Both the position numbers and the translations under genes were made by a program. A stretch of 64,000 nt of DNA from CAVYGM01 sp963768025 (lineage in GTDB: Bacteria; Bacteroidota; Bacteroidia; Cytophagales; Spirosomataceae), in contig CAVYGM010000001.1 in assembly GCA_963768025.1 (NCBI GenBank), forward strand, positions 124,001 to 188,000, read 5' to 3'. Positions 28,986 through 38,255 of the stretch are shown here, in pieces; the stretch's first letter is position 1, and each line of letters begins with the position of its first letter. The notes below the pieces were generated by a model, which was not told where the DNA came from, did not search any database, and was given only the letters and a program-made list of their open reading frames with translations.

Positions 28986-30176
28986 TTAGACTTCCAATGC
29001 CGCCACACCCGGCAAGACTTTACCCTCCATGTATTCCAGCAAAGCACCGCCGCCGGTAGATACGTAACTTACGCGGTCGCCGTAGCCGGCATTGTTTACC
29101 GCCGAAGCAGAATCGCCCCCGCCAATGAGGGAGAACGCGTCGTTTTCTTCGGTAGCTTTCACCACTACTTTGGCAATGGTGTCGGTACCGATGGCGAAGT
29201 TGGAAAATTCAAACACCCCCATCGGGCCATTCCACAGGATGGTTTTGGATTTGGAAAGAATATCAGAAAATAATTCGATGGTCTCGGGTCCAATGTCCAG
29301 CCCCTGCCAATTATCAGGTATTTCGCCAGCCTTGACGGTTTTGCGCTCGGCGTCATTGCTGAACCCATCCGCAATCACGGTATCTACGGGCAGCACCAGG
29401 TTTACCCCCTTGGCCTTGGCTTTCTCCATCAGCTCAAGGGTGAGGTCCTGCTTGTCGGCTTCCAGTAAGGAATTTCCGATTTGACCACCTTTGGCTTTCG
29501 AGAACGTATAGGACATTCCCCCGCCAATGATCAGGTTATCGACGGTATCCAGCAGACGCTCAATGATCAGGATTTTATCGGATATTTTTGCTCCCCCCAT
29601 AATGGCCGTAAACGGACGCTCGGCGTGGTCCAGCAGGCGCTGGGCGTTGTCGAGTTCGGCCTGCATCACGTAGCCACATACTTTGTCATCGAAGAACTTC
29701 CCGATAACGGCTGTAGACGCGTGGGCGCGGTGGGCGGTACCGAAGGCATCCATCACCCACACGTCCCCCAATTTGGAAAGCTTTTCGGCGAAAGCCTCGT
29801 TGCCTTTTTCTTCTTCCTTATAAAAACGCAGATTTTCCAACAATAGAATTTCGCCCGGTTTTAGGCTCGCCGCCAGTTCGGTCGCCTGCTCGCCAATGCA
29901 GTCATCGGCAAATTTGACAGTGCGGCCAAATATCAGGGAGAGTGGATTGACCAGGTGCTTCAGCGAGTACTTTTCGGTAGGGCCATCCTTGGGACGTCCC
30001 AAATGAGACATCAGAATGCAGGCACCACCGCTATTCAGTATTTTCGAAATCGTGGGGACGGTCGCTTTTATGCGGGTGTCGTCCGTGATCTCAAATTTCT
30101 CATTGAGGGGCACGTTGAAATCAACCCGAACGAGGGCTTTTTTGCCGGTAAAATCGTAGGTATCAAGTGTCTTCAT
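28986..30176 (-). CDS. pgk: Phosphoglycerate kinase
   Basis: A 396-residue glycolytic kinase, complete. It has KALVRVDFNVPLN near the N-terminus, SHLGRPKDGPTEKYSLKHL (substrate loop), LLENLRFYKEEEKGNE, MGGAKISDKI and the nucleotide-binding IGGGDSASAV with FVSTGGGALLEYMEG-like ending. It makes ATP and 3-phosphoglycerate from 1,3-bisphosphoglycerate. ATG 30176 gives the family-typical start; an upstream in-frame ATG at 30209 is within the promoter. Single-gene unit with its own promoter and terminator. Confidence 0.97.
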   Translation of the reverse strand: MKTLDTYDFTGKKALVRVDFNVPLNEKFEITDDTRIKATVPTISKILNSGGACILMSHLGRPKDGPTEKYSLKHLVNPLSLIFGRTVKFADDCIGEQATELAASLKPGEILLLENLRFYKEEEKGNEAFAEKLSKLGDVWVMDAFGTAHRAHASTAVIGKFFDDKVCGYVMQAELDNAQRLLDHAERPFTAIMGGAKISDKILIIERLLDTVDNLIIGGGMSYTFSKAKGGQIGNSLLEADKQDLTLELMEKAKAKGVNLVLPVDTVIADGFSNDAERKTVKAGEIPDNWQGLDIGPETIELFSDILSKSKTILWNGPMGVFEFSNFAIGTDTIAKVVVKATEENDAFSLIGGGDSASAVNNAGYGDRVSYVSTGGGALLEYMEGKVLPGVAALEV

Positions 30177-30206
30177 AAGGTTTTTGGGGTTATTTAGCAT
30201 AGAAAA

Positions 30207-30240
30207 CAAATGTAAGCCAATTCTTTACAAAATACTACAA
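30207..30240 (-). promoter_or_regulatory. pgk promoter, Bacteroidota type
   Basis: On the minus strand a TTG (30240-30238) is followed after 23 bases by TACATTTG (30214-30207), a full TAnnTTTG -7 match. It is 30 bases upstream of the pgk ATG at 30176. Because it overlaps the longer open frame, it also supports the shorter start. Confidence 0.65.
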
Positions 30241-30463
30241 TTCAGCTAGTATTTAGGAGTTTTGGCTTACTTAAATACTATTTTTACATTTTATTTTTCT
30301 ATTTTTATGGTTGTTTTTAATTATGAAACTCAATGCCGGATAGAACGGTTTAATATAGGAAGGTATTAGGCTAATTTCTCCCGGCAAAGTACCATGCCTA
30401 TACGTTTTGTAGTGGGAGAAAGTACGTACTTACTTGGCAGAAAAACCCAGATTTTAACCGGAT

Positions 30464-32179
30464 ATGACCCTCGCAGCGGAAACCCCTACGCCCGATTTAC
30501 CCCCTAAGTACTATCTGGATAATTTTAGGTACGTGCTGGATTTTGTAAAAAAACTGTATCATTCCATTCTGAGCGAAACGGAGCTAAGTTTTCTGGAACA
30601 ATTTGATTCTTTATCGGAAGATGCCCAGTGTTTGTTTGTCCGATTCAGTAACCGCCGGGGGATGTTTTTCAAAGTAAACGCTCTCTCCTACGCCGAATTG
30701 GACGATATCCCCGCCGCCCTTACCGAGCTGTTGGAAATGGGATTTATTGAGAATTTGAATCCAACCCACAGTGCCCACGCCCCCGAGGTCATTGACCTGT
30801 TCACCAAGCCCGAACTCCTGCTGCTCACGCAAGCCCTGGCCCCGCCCGTGCTTCCTCCTAAAAGTATCCGCAAGCCCGACCTCGTGCGGTGGCTCTTGCA
30901 CGAGTATGCCTTCGACGACCTCCTGGAAGGACTCGAAGCCCTGGAACCGGTGGTGAAGGTAGGCTACGAAGTGGACGTGATGATGATGAAGTTCCTGTTT
31001 TTCGGCAACCGCTACGACGACATGACCGAATTCGTGATCCGGGATCTGGGGCACGTGAAGTTTCAGTCGTTTCAGGAGGATAATTTTTCGGTGCGCTTCG
31101 AAACCCGGCAGGACGTCGAGGACAAGCTGATGGTGTCGCTCACCGGCGAAACCTTCCACGAGCAGAAAGAGGTACTTCCGCCCGAAGAAATCTACGACTG
31201 GTTCATGAACTGGCAGGGCGGCCTGGTGGGTGACCTCAGCGACGTAGCCCTCCCCTCCTACCGACGGCTGGTGCTGCGCGTGGGGGCCTGGCTGGAACGA
31301 AAAAAACTACCCGAACAGGCCCTGACGGTGTACCAGCTTACCGAGCACGCCCCCTCGCGAGAGCGCCGGGCCCGGTTGTTGCAGCGCGTAGGAGCCCTGG
31401 AAGAAGCCCTGGCCCTCTGCGACGACATGATCGCCAGCCCCCAGAACGCCGACGAAAGGTACTTCGGGCTGGATTATAAGGAGAAGATCCAAAACAAGAA
31501 AAAACGCGTAGTCCGCCGCACGACCCAGGCCTTGCAATCGGCCGATTCGGTGGGCGTCCCGATTAGCTTCCGGTACCGGGTGGAGCTGGGGGTGATGGAG
31601 CACTACCGGCAACTGGGCTACGAGGCGCTGTTCAGCGAAAACGAACCCTGGCGGGCCCTCTTTGGGCTGGTGTTTTGGGATATTATTTACGACACCAACG
31701 TCCGGGCCATCCATCATCCTCTGCAACGGGTACCTTCCGATTTTTTTCTGCCCGATTTTTATATCAAACGGGAGGCCCTCCTGCGGGCCCGTTTGCAGCA
31801 ACTGACTACCCCGGAAGCCTTTACGGAGCTGATTCGGGCCACCTACGACGACAAGTACGGCACCACCAACGTGCTGGTAGCCTGGTTTGACGGCCTGCGC
31901 GACCTCGTTCTGTTGCTGGTGAGGTACCTCAGGCCCGCCCAGTTGCACGCCATCCTGCTCGAAATGGCCCAGCACCTCCGCGAAAATACGCGGGGTTTTC
32001 CCGATCTGCTGATCTGGAAAGACGACGAATACGACTTTGTGGAAGTAAAGTCTCCCACAGATCATCTTTCCGCGCAGCAGCTCCACTGGCAATACTTTTT
32101 TGCCCAACACGGCGTTAGTAGCAAAGTATTGCGGGTAAGCTGGGAATCCGGTGAGGAGGACGAAAAAACATCCTTATAA
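30464..32179 (+). CDS. FAN1-like VRR-NUC nuclease
   Basis: A 571-residue protein whose C-terminus carries the PD-(D/E)xK VRR-NUC site: GFPDLLIWKDDEYDFVEVKS with Asp514, Glu527 and Lys529, followed by SPTDHLSAQQLHW, very like the FAN1 consensus. The N-terminal half includes a winged-helix/SAP-like region (YLDNFRYVLDFVKKLYHSIL; KPDLVRWLLHEYAFDD) and the middle is helical TPR-like (YRRLVLRVGAWLERKKLPEQ). FAN1 enzymes cut branched DNA and act in interstrand crosslink repair; a bacterial FAN1 is known from Pseudomonas. No repair gene adjoins it. Complete frame. Confidence 0.87.
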   Translation: MTLAAETPTPDLPPKYYLDNFRYVLDFVKKLYHSILSETELSFLEQFDSLSEDAQCLFVRFSNRRGMFFKVNALSYAELDDIPAALTELLEMGFIENLNPTHSAHAPEVIDLFTKPELLLLTQALAPPVLPPKSIRKPDLVRWLLHEYAFDDLLEGLEALEPVVKVGYEVDVMMMKFLFFGNRYDDMTEFVIRDLGHVKFQSFQEDNFSVRFETRQDVEDKLMVSLTGETFHEQKEVLPPEEIYDWFMNWQGGLVGDLSDVALPSYRRLVLRVGAWLERKKLPEQALTVYQLTEHAPSRERRARLLQRVGALEEALALCDDMIASPQNADERYFGLDYKEKIQNKKKRVVRRTTQALQSADSVGVPISFRYRVELGVMEHYRQLGYEALFSENEPWRALFGLVFWDIIYDTNVRAIHHPLQRVPSDFFLPDFYIKREALLRARLQQLTTPEAFTELIRATYDDKYGTTNVLVAWFDGLRDLVLLLVRYLRPAQLHAILLEMAQHLRENTRGFPDLLIWKDDEYDFVEVKSPTDHLSAQQLHWQYFFAQHGVSSKVLRVSWESGEEDEKTSL

Positions 32180-32204
32180 AATTTCGGAAATACCGCTACT
32201 TGCG

Positions 32205-32212
32205 TACATTTG
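32205..32212 (+). promoter_or_regulatory. Candidate -7 box for cytochrome c gene
   Basis: TACATTTG matches TAnnTTTG and lies 50 bases upstream of the cytochrome ATG. No convincing TTG -33 element at the usual spacing. Confidence 0.45.
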
Positions 32213-32262
32213 TTCCAGAATTAAGAATAGATTCTTACCTTTTATTTATCAAATTACAAAAA

Positions 32263-32613
32263 ATGAAGAAGAACATCGGAATGTTGTGGGCAACTGCTGT
32301 TGCCATCGTTATGGGTATCAGTTCCGCCAACGCTCAGGTGAAGGTTCCCGAAGAAATCACTACGTTGATGAACAAGTACACCTGTAGCGCCTGTCACCGG
32401 GTAGACGCCCGCCTGGTAGGTCCTGCCTACACCGACGTAGCCAAGAAGAAATATACGGATGAGAAGATCGTGGAGTTGATTTATAAGCCCGTTCCCGCCA
32501 ACTGGCCCGGCTACCCCCCCATGGCACCCATGACGCAGGTTCCCAAGCCCGACGCGCTGGTACTGGCCAAGTACATCAACTCGCTGGCCCCCAAAGCAGC
32601 CGCGAAGAAGTAA
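32263..32613 (+). CDS. Small periplasmic c-type cytochrome
   Basis: A 116-residue secreted class I cytochrome c. The signal peptide ends at SANAQ (residue about 25), the haem motif is CSACH (Cys41, Cys44, His45) and the distal Met is Met87 or Met90 in YPPMAPM. The mature domain of about 90 residues fits the cytochrome c551/552 group that shuttles electrons in the periplasm. Own terminator downstream. ATG 32263 gives the signal peptide directly. Confidence 0.9.
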   Translation: MKKNIGMLWATAVAIVMGISSANAQVKVPEEITTLMNKYTCSACHRVDARLVGPAYTDVAKKKYTDEKIVELIYKPVPANWPGYPPMAPMTQVPKPDALVLAKYINSLAPKAAAKK

Positions 32614-32637
32614 GGCCGATTTAGGGTTCAAGATACG

Positions 32638-32670
32638 GCGGGTGGTTCCTTGGAACTACCCGCTTTTTTT
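32638..32670 (+). terminator. Rho-independent terminator of cytochrome c gene
   Basis: GCGGGTGGTTCC, loop TT, GGAACTACCCGC with one G-T pair, then seven T. It lies 24 bases after the stop codon. Confidence 0.9.
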
Positions 32671-32740
32671 GTGTTCTTTATCTTTGAATTGAGTATTGAA
32701 ACTACTTAGAATCTAATCCCACCTTTACCATTATCTATTT

Positions 32741-33034
32741 ATGCCAGAAATTAGCAGGTTTTTTGGATTATCATTCATATGTACGGCAACGATCATGTGC
32801 CTCCACATTTTCACGCACTCTATAAATGAGTACCGAGCAGTAATTGAAATAGAGACAGGTGAGTTATTACAGGGTTATTTGCCAGGGAAACAACTGAAAT
32901 TTGCACAAGTATGGGCAGAAATTCATAAAGAGGAGTTACTTAATAATTTTAAAACTCTTCGCCTGAAAAACAAACTTTTAAGAAAATTAAACCACTTTCG
33001 TAATGAGATGGATAAAAAAAATAACCGAATGTAG
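32741..33034 (+). CDS. DUF4160 protein (with two compensating frameshifts)
   Basis: A 97-residue product starting MPEISRFFG, the invariant DUF4160 opening. Residues 10-29 as read are nonsense for the family, but adding one base near 32767 and removing one A from AAA 32824-32826 gives IIIHMYGNDHVPPHFHALYN, the expected His-rich core, after which EYRAVIEIETGELLQG is in frame again. DUF4160 proteins pair with DUF2442 proteins in modules that look like toxin-antitoxin systems; biochemical activity is not established to my knowledge. The gene lies in an AT-rich patch. Confidence 0.8.
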   Translation: MPEISRFFGLSFICTATIMCLHIFTHSINEYRAVIEIETGELLQGYLPGKQLKFAQVWAEIHKEELLNNFKTLRLKNKLLRKLNHFRNEMDKKNNRM

Positions 33035-33045
33035 TTCCTTACACC

Positions 33046-33402
33046 GTGACATGCGTGTGGAATGATGGTAAAAGCCGAACTATTGATTTGGAAGAGTTTA
33101 TTGCTCTAAAAGCTCAAAATCCGGAAAACTCTTACGCGCAGTTGGTTGACAAAGATAGATTTGCCGAAGTGCAATGTGATGGAAGTACCCTCTATTGGGC
33201 AGATGGATTAGAGTTTGAAGATTACGATGGAGAAATAAAAAAAGGGCCCCTCGATATTGCCCCAGAGGTACTTTTTGAGCTAACAGAGGAAGGAAAAAAG
33301 TTAGTACAAGTACCAATGCGCCTAATACAAATTCCAAAACCATTACTACCTAAACATCCCCTACCCGCCAATGGAACCGATCTCCACCACTGCCATGATT
33401 AG
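33046..33402 (+). CDS. DUF2442 protein
   Basis: A 118-residue protein with the DUF2442 core: VWNDGKSRTIDLEEFI, then FAEVQCDGSTLYWADGLEF and LDIAPEVLFELTEEGK. DUF2442 usually accompanies DUF4160, as here, 11 bases downstream. The GTG start at 33046 leaves almost no N-terminal strand, so the true start may lie upstream in another frame (a further indel around 33040 is possible). The C-terminal tail is Pro/His rich and overlaps the next gene by 32 bases. Confidence 0.72.
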   Translation: MTCVWNDGKSRTIDLEEFIALKAQNPENSYAQLVDKDRFAEVQCDGSTLYWADGLEFEDYDGEIKKGPLDIAPEVLFELTEEGKKLVQVPMRLIQIPKPLLPKHPLPANGTDLHHCHD

Positions 33403-33772
33403 CGCCGTAGTTGGCTACCTGGCTAAAAAGTTGAAAGACGACAAATCCGTAGAAGATTTTTTTAAAGACTTCACCAAAGCTACTATCAACTGGATAAAGC
33501 CTATCTTTATTACCGAGGACGAAAAGCCCAAAGATCTTATCGAGGATTTAAAGGCTGATCCTGCCGATGACCTGAATACCGGGGCGGTTGAGAACGCCCT
33601 TGCCAAAGCACTCAAAAAAAACCCACAAGCTGAGGCTGACCTCAAAGCCATGTACGATTCTCTACAAGCGAAGGCTAACCGGGGAGAAAGTATCCACATT
33701 GTGAATAGTAAGAATGTGAACACAGGCAATGTGAATACAGGAGGAGGAGATTTTCGGCAAGGTGATAACTGA
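33371..33772 (+). CDS. Small protein with Asn/Gly repeat tail
   Basis: A 133-residue protein, MEPISTTAMISAVVGYLAKK at the start (a possible amphipathic or weak membrane helix), an acidic helical middle (EDLKADPADDLNTGAVENAL) and a C-terminal tract IHIVNSKNVNTGNVNTGGGD with repeated N-x-G-N units. Similar tails occur in uncharacterised Bacteroidota proteins encoded near conflict-system genes, as far as I recall; no function is claimed. It resembles in style, not in alignment, the small protein at 7764. Confidence 0.6.
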   Translation: MEPISTTAMISAVVGYLAKKLKDDKSVEDFFKDFTKATINWIKPIFITEDEKPKDLIEDLKADPADDLNTGAVENALAKALKKNPQAEADLKAMYDSLQAKANRGESIHIVNSKNVNTGNVNTGGGDFRQGDN

Positions 33773-33818
33773 GATACCTATGACTCAAATTACCGACTCC
33801 AAAAATGAAATCGGGTAA

Positions 33819-34043
33819 TGTCAAGCTCGAACTTCCTGGGCTTCCATTAACAGGGTAATAATCGATAGACTAGATATTCTCAATGCGTTGCGGCTCGCCA
33901 GGACTATTGGGTTTAAGCATATCAATGATTGTGTCCATACCGTTGTGGCTGAACGATTGAACCCCAACCACTTTTATACCTACAATAAATCTGATTTCAA
34001 ACGCATAAAAAGACACACTCAATTGAAAATTACAATTTTATAA
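33819..34043 (+). pseudogene. PIN-domain toxin remnant (C-terminal fragment)
   Basis: An open stretch without a start codon reads RVIIDRLDILNALRLARTIG, then FKHINDCVHTVVAERL and FYTYNKSDFKRIKRHTQL. The TYN-x2-DF-x-RI pattern near the end is the last PIN motif of VapC-type toxins. The N-terminal Asp-containing half is missing; upstream in the same frame is a short MTQITDSKNEIG stop. It sits next to DUF4160/DUF2442 and is therefore another degraded toxin-module piece. Confidence 0.6.
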
Positions 34044-34079
34044 TAGGTTCTTATCTTGCGCTCTACTGCCCTATGAAAA

Positions 34080-34158
34080 CCACGCTAGTTTGCGACTAGG
34101 TCGCGAACCTACGAGAGGCGGGCCGCGCTGGACAGCGTTTGCAACGCACAAACCCGCC
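34080..34158. repeat. REP-like palindromic intergenic element
   Basis: Nested inverted repeats: CTAG-TTTGCGA-CTAG, AGGTCGCGAACCT, CGCT-GGAC-AGCG and an outer GGCGGG/CCCGCC pair. The opening CTAGTTTGCGACTAGGTCGC resembles CTGATTTGCAATCAGGTTGC at 40719, suggesting two members of one family. Such elements are often spread by RAYT/TnpA_REP transposases. Confidence 0.5.
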
Positions 34159-34163
34159 ATACC

Positions 34164-35458
34164 CTACTCCTCCTCCGGCAAAAACGTCAGATAACTAAAT
34201 TCCTTTTCGTCAAACATCTCCTGCGCCATTTCCTGCAACTGGCCGGCGTAATGTGCTGTACCTGCGTGAATATCTCCGGCAGCGTCTCCACGCGTTCGGT
34301 GTCCAGCAGGCTCTTGGCCATCATCAGCATAAAACTCAGGTTGCTTTCTTCGGACATGGCCAGTTGACCCATGAGCTGCACCTTGGTGTGGTGCAGTTGG
34401 GTGGTGGTGAGGGGTTGCTCGCGGAGCCGCTTCAATTCTTTGTGGATCAGCGTAATGCTTCGGTTCAACTGCCGGGGCTCGGTACCGAAGTAGATGCCCA
34501 GGTACCCCGTATCGAGGTAGGCGGTGTACCCAGCCTCAATGGCAGTACACAAAGCCGTAGCGCTCGCGCAGGGCCATGTTGAAGCGGGAGTTCATGCCCG
34601 GCCCGCCGAGCAGGTTAACGAGCATGAAAAACGGCATCCGCCGCGCGTCCGTGAGGGGGTAGGCCGGCCGGCCCATGGCGCACTGCGCCTGGGTAAGGTC
34701 CGGGTTACTACCTGCTGAATTGGTGTATATAGGACCGGCGCAGTACGCACCCGCGCGGTTTTCTTGAAGGGAATATCACTCAGGTACTTTTCCGCTAGTC
34801 GCACTACTTTGGCAAAGGGCAACCGACTCACCGACGACACGATGATGCGTTCAGTGTCCAGATGCTCCTCAATAAAGGCCCGCAGGTCGTCGCTCGTGAA
34901 GCGTTTGACGGTTTCCTGCGTACCCAGAATGTTGTAGCCCAGCGAATGATCGGGAAACACCAGCGCATCGAAGTCGTCCTGAATGGCGTCTTCGGGGGAG
35001 TCATAGTACATCGACATTTCTTCCAGAATCACGTTGCGCTCGCGCTCGATCTGCTTTTCCGGAAAAATAGAATGGAAGGTAATATCGGCTAGTAGTTCCA
35101 GCGCTTTGTCGAAATGCTCGTTCAGGACGGAGGCATGAAAGCAGATTTTTTCCTTGGTGGTGTAGGCGTTCAGCTCCCCGCCCACAATCTCGAACCGGTT
35201 GATAATGTGGTGCGAACGGCGTTTCTCGGTGCCTTTAAAGGCCATGTGTTCCCAAAAGTGCGCCAGTCCCTGCTGCTCGGGCGATTCGTCGCGGCTACCG
35301 ATGTCGAGCATGATGCCGCAATGGGCAATTTGGGTATGAGTTACCTGCTTGTGCGCAATCCGGATGCCATTGGGGAGGGTATGGACTTGGTATTCTTCGT
35401 GTACGTTGGGTAAAAGGGCCCCGGTGGTCAATCGTTGGCGGGTGTTGTTTTGCTTCAT
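34164..35458 (-). CDS. M16-family zinc peptidase, frameshifted
   Basis: About 430 residues from ATG 35458. Residues 67-71, HFWEH in GLAHFWEHMAFKGT, form the inverted zinc motif HxxEH of the M16 (pitrilysin/processing peptidase) family, and NVILEEMSMYYDSPED supplies the third zinc ligand. The C-terminal half (GGPGMNSRFNMALRERYGFVY; SEESNLSFMLMMAKSLL) has the R/Y substrate-binding pair. Three frameshifts lie near 34705, 34550 and 34225; the restored end reads EFSYLTFLPEEE and stops at 34164. A -7-like TAATTTTG lies about 47 bases upstream (35505-35512, minus). Probably a cytoplasmic or periplasmic peptidase; substrate unknown. Confidence 0.83.
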
Positions 35459-35540
35459 TCTAATCAAACACGAAAACCGCACCGAAAATTTGCGGTGGTG
35501 TGTACAAAATTACGGAATTTTGTCGGATACCGACTCATCT

Positions 35541-36539
35541 ATGACTCCACCGCGTATCCTGATTATCCAAACGGCCTTTCTGGGCGACGCCATTTTGGCC
35601 ACCTCCGTTCTGGAAAGTATCCACCAGCTTTGACCCCCAAATTCAATTGGATTTTCTGGTCAGAAAAGGACACGAGGGGCTTTTTAAGGATCATCCCTAT
35701 TTGCGCGAAGTACTTGTCTGGAATAAGAAAAAGGATCGATATAGGGGCCTGTGGAAATTGTTGAAAGTAATCCGCCAGAATAAGTACGATCAGGTCCTTA
35801 CCCTGCAACGTTTCGCCTCCACCGGATTACTCACGGCCCTTTCGGGAGCCAAGGAGCGGATTGGTTTTGATAAAAATCCGCTGTCTTTTGCCTTTACCCA
35901 ATCCAAACCGCATCAACTAAGCCAGGGTACCCATGAAGTACGAGCGGAACTTCACCCTGATCGAAGCCATGGTACGGGATAACCCGTAAAAATCCCCGAC
36001 TTTATCCCGGCAAGGCCGATTACGAGGCCGTGGCTCCCTACCAAAAAGATACCTATATCTGCCTGGCCCCGGCCTCGGTCTGGTTTACCAAGCAGTACCC
36101 GGCCGAGCAATGGGCTGACCTTGATCGATGCGCTACCGGCTACCTACCGGATCTATATTCTGGGTAGTCCGGCGGATTTTGAGTTGGGCCAACGGATCAT
36201 TGCCATAGCCAGGGAACAGCTCTCCGGTGAACCTGTGCGGCAAGCTTTCGTTTCTGGAATCAGCGGCCTTGATCGAACAAGCGACTATGAACTACGTGAA
36301 TGACTCCGCGCCCATGCACATTGCCTCGGCCATGAATGCCCCCGTCTGCGCCGTATACTGCTCCACGGTGCCGGCCTTTGGCTTCGGGCCCCTTTCGGAT
36401 CGATTCGTACGTGGTGGAAGTACAAGAGAGGCTACCGTGCCGACCCTGCGGGCTACACGGGCATAAGGCTTGTCCGGAGGGGCATTTTCGGTGTGCACTG
36501 GATATTCAGACGAGTCAGTTGCTGGAAGTTTTAGCGTAG
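35541..36539 (+). CDS. Glycosyltransferase family 9 (heptosyltransferase-like), heavily frameshifted
   Basis: From ATG 35541: RILIIQTAFLGDAILATSVL is the GT9 N-terminus with its GD(A/V) motif. Later pieces are IQLDFLVRKGHEGLFKDHPY, LTLQRFASTGLLTALSGAKE, ICLAPASVWFTKQYPAEQWA (donor-site region) and YVNDSAPMHIASAMNAPVCA, all typical of ADP-heptose:LPS heptosyltransferases. At least five frame changes are needed across about 330 residues, the worst in the window. Lipopolysaccharide core assembly is the usual role; acceptor unknown. Divergent from the M16 gene. Confidence 0.75.
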
Positions 36540-36572
36540 TGACACCCCCTTTGTCCCCCTTGGTAGGGGGAA

Positions 36573-36608
36573 AATTGTACAGCATTGGGAGGGATATACT
36601 GTACAATT
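36573..36608. other. 10-bp inverted repeat downstream of the glycosyltransferase
   Basis: AATTGTACAG (36573-36582) and CTGTACAATT (36599-36608) are perfect reverse complements around a 16-base spacer. Just before it TCCCCC-TTGGTA-GGGGGA (36553-36571 region) forms a G/C-rich hairpin followed by AAAATT. Either may terminate the glycosyltransferase transcript. Confidence 0.45.
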
Positions 36609-36759
36609 GGAAGGTACAAAAAACATAGTTATAGGCACGACTGATGGGGTAGCGGCGGACTTTATTCCTCTGGGCTTGTTCCAATCGTTTGTTTATGTCC
36701 AAAAAAAATAGGCAGCCAGTAGCTGCCTAAATAACAAATAACCAGAAACCAATAACAAG

Positions 36760-38137
36760 TTACGATTTTTGCCGGTACTGCTCAATAATCCGGTAAAGGG
36801 CTTTTTGTTTTTCCAGCTCGGGAAAGAAATCAAACAGCTGCACGTGCGCTTCGTAGTCCAGCGTGAGGGCTATTTCCAGATTCAGGAGCGCTTCGCGGTA
36901 CTCTCCGGCGTGAATCAGGTAGATGCACAGCCGGTAGTAGAGGTCAGCCTCTTGGGGCATTTCGTCCACGGCGGCTTGTAGGAGGTCGCAGGCGCGGGCG
37001 TAATTTCCCTGATCGAAAAGTACCAGCGACCATTTCAGCCAGACATCCGGCGTAGCGGGTTCGATCTCGGCGGATTTCTCAAAGGCCTCAAACGACGACA
37101 CCACATTTCCTAGTCGGTATTCCGACTCGGCCAGGGCCAACCAGTAGTCCGGGTTGAGTTCGGTGATCTGAATCGCTTTGCGCAAAAATCCAACGGCTTC
37201 GTGCCACCGGCCCAGTTCACTCATGCACACCCCCAGACCAAACCAGCCGTCGTCCCACTGATCATCCAGTTTTACCGCTTGCCGGTAGTAGCCAATGGCC
37301 GTCTCAAACTCATCGAGTTTTTCGTAGCAGGCACCCAGGCAGCAGCAGGTTTCGGGCTGCTGGGCCTTCCAGTTCTATGGCTTTGAGGTAATTGGCCTTG
37401 GCCATCTCAAAGTCTTCCAGGTTCATGTACGAATTGCCCTAGATTGAAAAAGGCCGAAGCAAAATCCTCTTTGACCAGCGTAGCGTACTCGTAGGCTTGC
37501 ACCGCTTCCTCGTAGCGTTCCAGCTTGCTGTACGCAATGCCGAGGTTGTACCAGGCATGGTGGGAGTAAGGATCACGGTCAATGAGTTTGTTATAAAAAC
37601 CCAGGTGACTTTCCAGTTGTCCGAGCAAGTCGAGACAATGGGCCAGCTCGTAAAGCGCGTGCTCGTTGTTGAGATTCCCGGCTATGGACAATTTATAATT
37701 CTCAATTGCCTGATCGTACTTTCCCCAATTCTGGTAGGTTTGTCCGATCTGATAATAGATATCGTCGCTTTTCCTCAGCCGTATCCAGCATCCCTTCCAG
37801 GATACTCACCGAGAGCTCGTACTCGCCCATTAGATTGTAGATGCCCCCTTGCATGAAGAGAACCTCCGAATCACCCGGATGAAACAAGAGCGGCTTTTTC
37901 GAGAAGTTCAAGGGCATGTTCAAACTGGTTTCGATTAGCCAGTAGCTGGGCCTTGCTGAGAATCAGTTCAAGCGAATACGGGTAGTTTTCCAATCCCAGA
38001 TCACAAGCCTTAATGGCCTTCTCCCAATCGCCCTGGTCGAGGTAGTGTTCAGCGACTTGTTCGTAGGTATCCAGATCAAAAAACTCCTTTATATCTGTCT
38101 TAAGCATGCGCTCAAAACGACGCAGGGTTTCTTTCAT
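36760..38137 (-). CDS. Tetratricopeptide-repeat protein, frameshifted
   Basis: About 458 residues of tandem TPR units read in five frame segments. Examples are YEQVAEHYLDQGDWEKAIKA, HHAWYNLGIAYSKLERYEEA, WFGLGVCMSELGRWHEAVGF and YYRLCIYLIHAGEYREALLN. Start at ATG 38137 (MKETLRRFERMLKTDIKEFF); an in-frame ATG at 38158 is an alternative. Four or more indels, near 37895, 37700, 37440 and 37355. It acts presumably as a cytoplasmic scaffold. A -7-like TACCTTTG on the minus strand (38201-38208) lies about 64 bases upstream. Confidence 0.78.
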
Positions 38138-38255
38138 ATAATTTTTTCGTCTCATCAAAATCTTGTTCCATCTTACTGACGAGGATTAATGTCGCCGGTA
38201 CAAAGGTACCAATGCTTACGATAGAAGAAAGTTAATAATAATTATTATTCGAACC

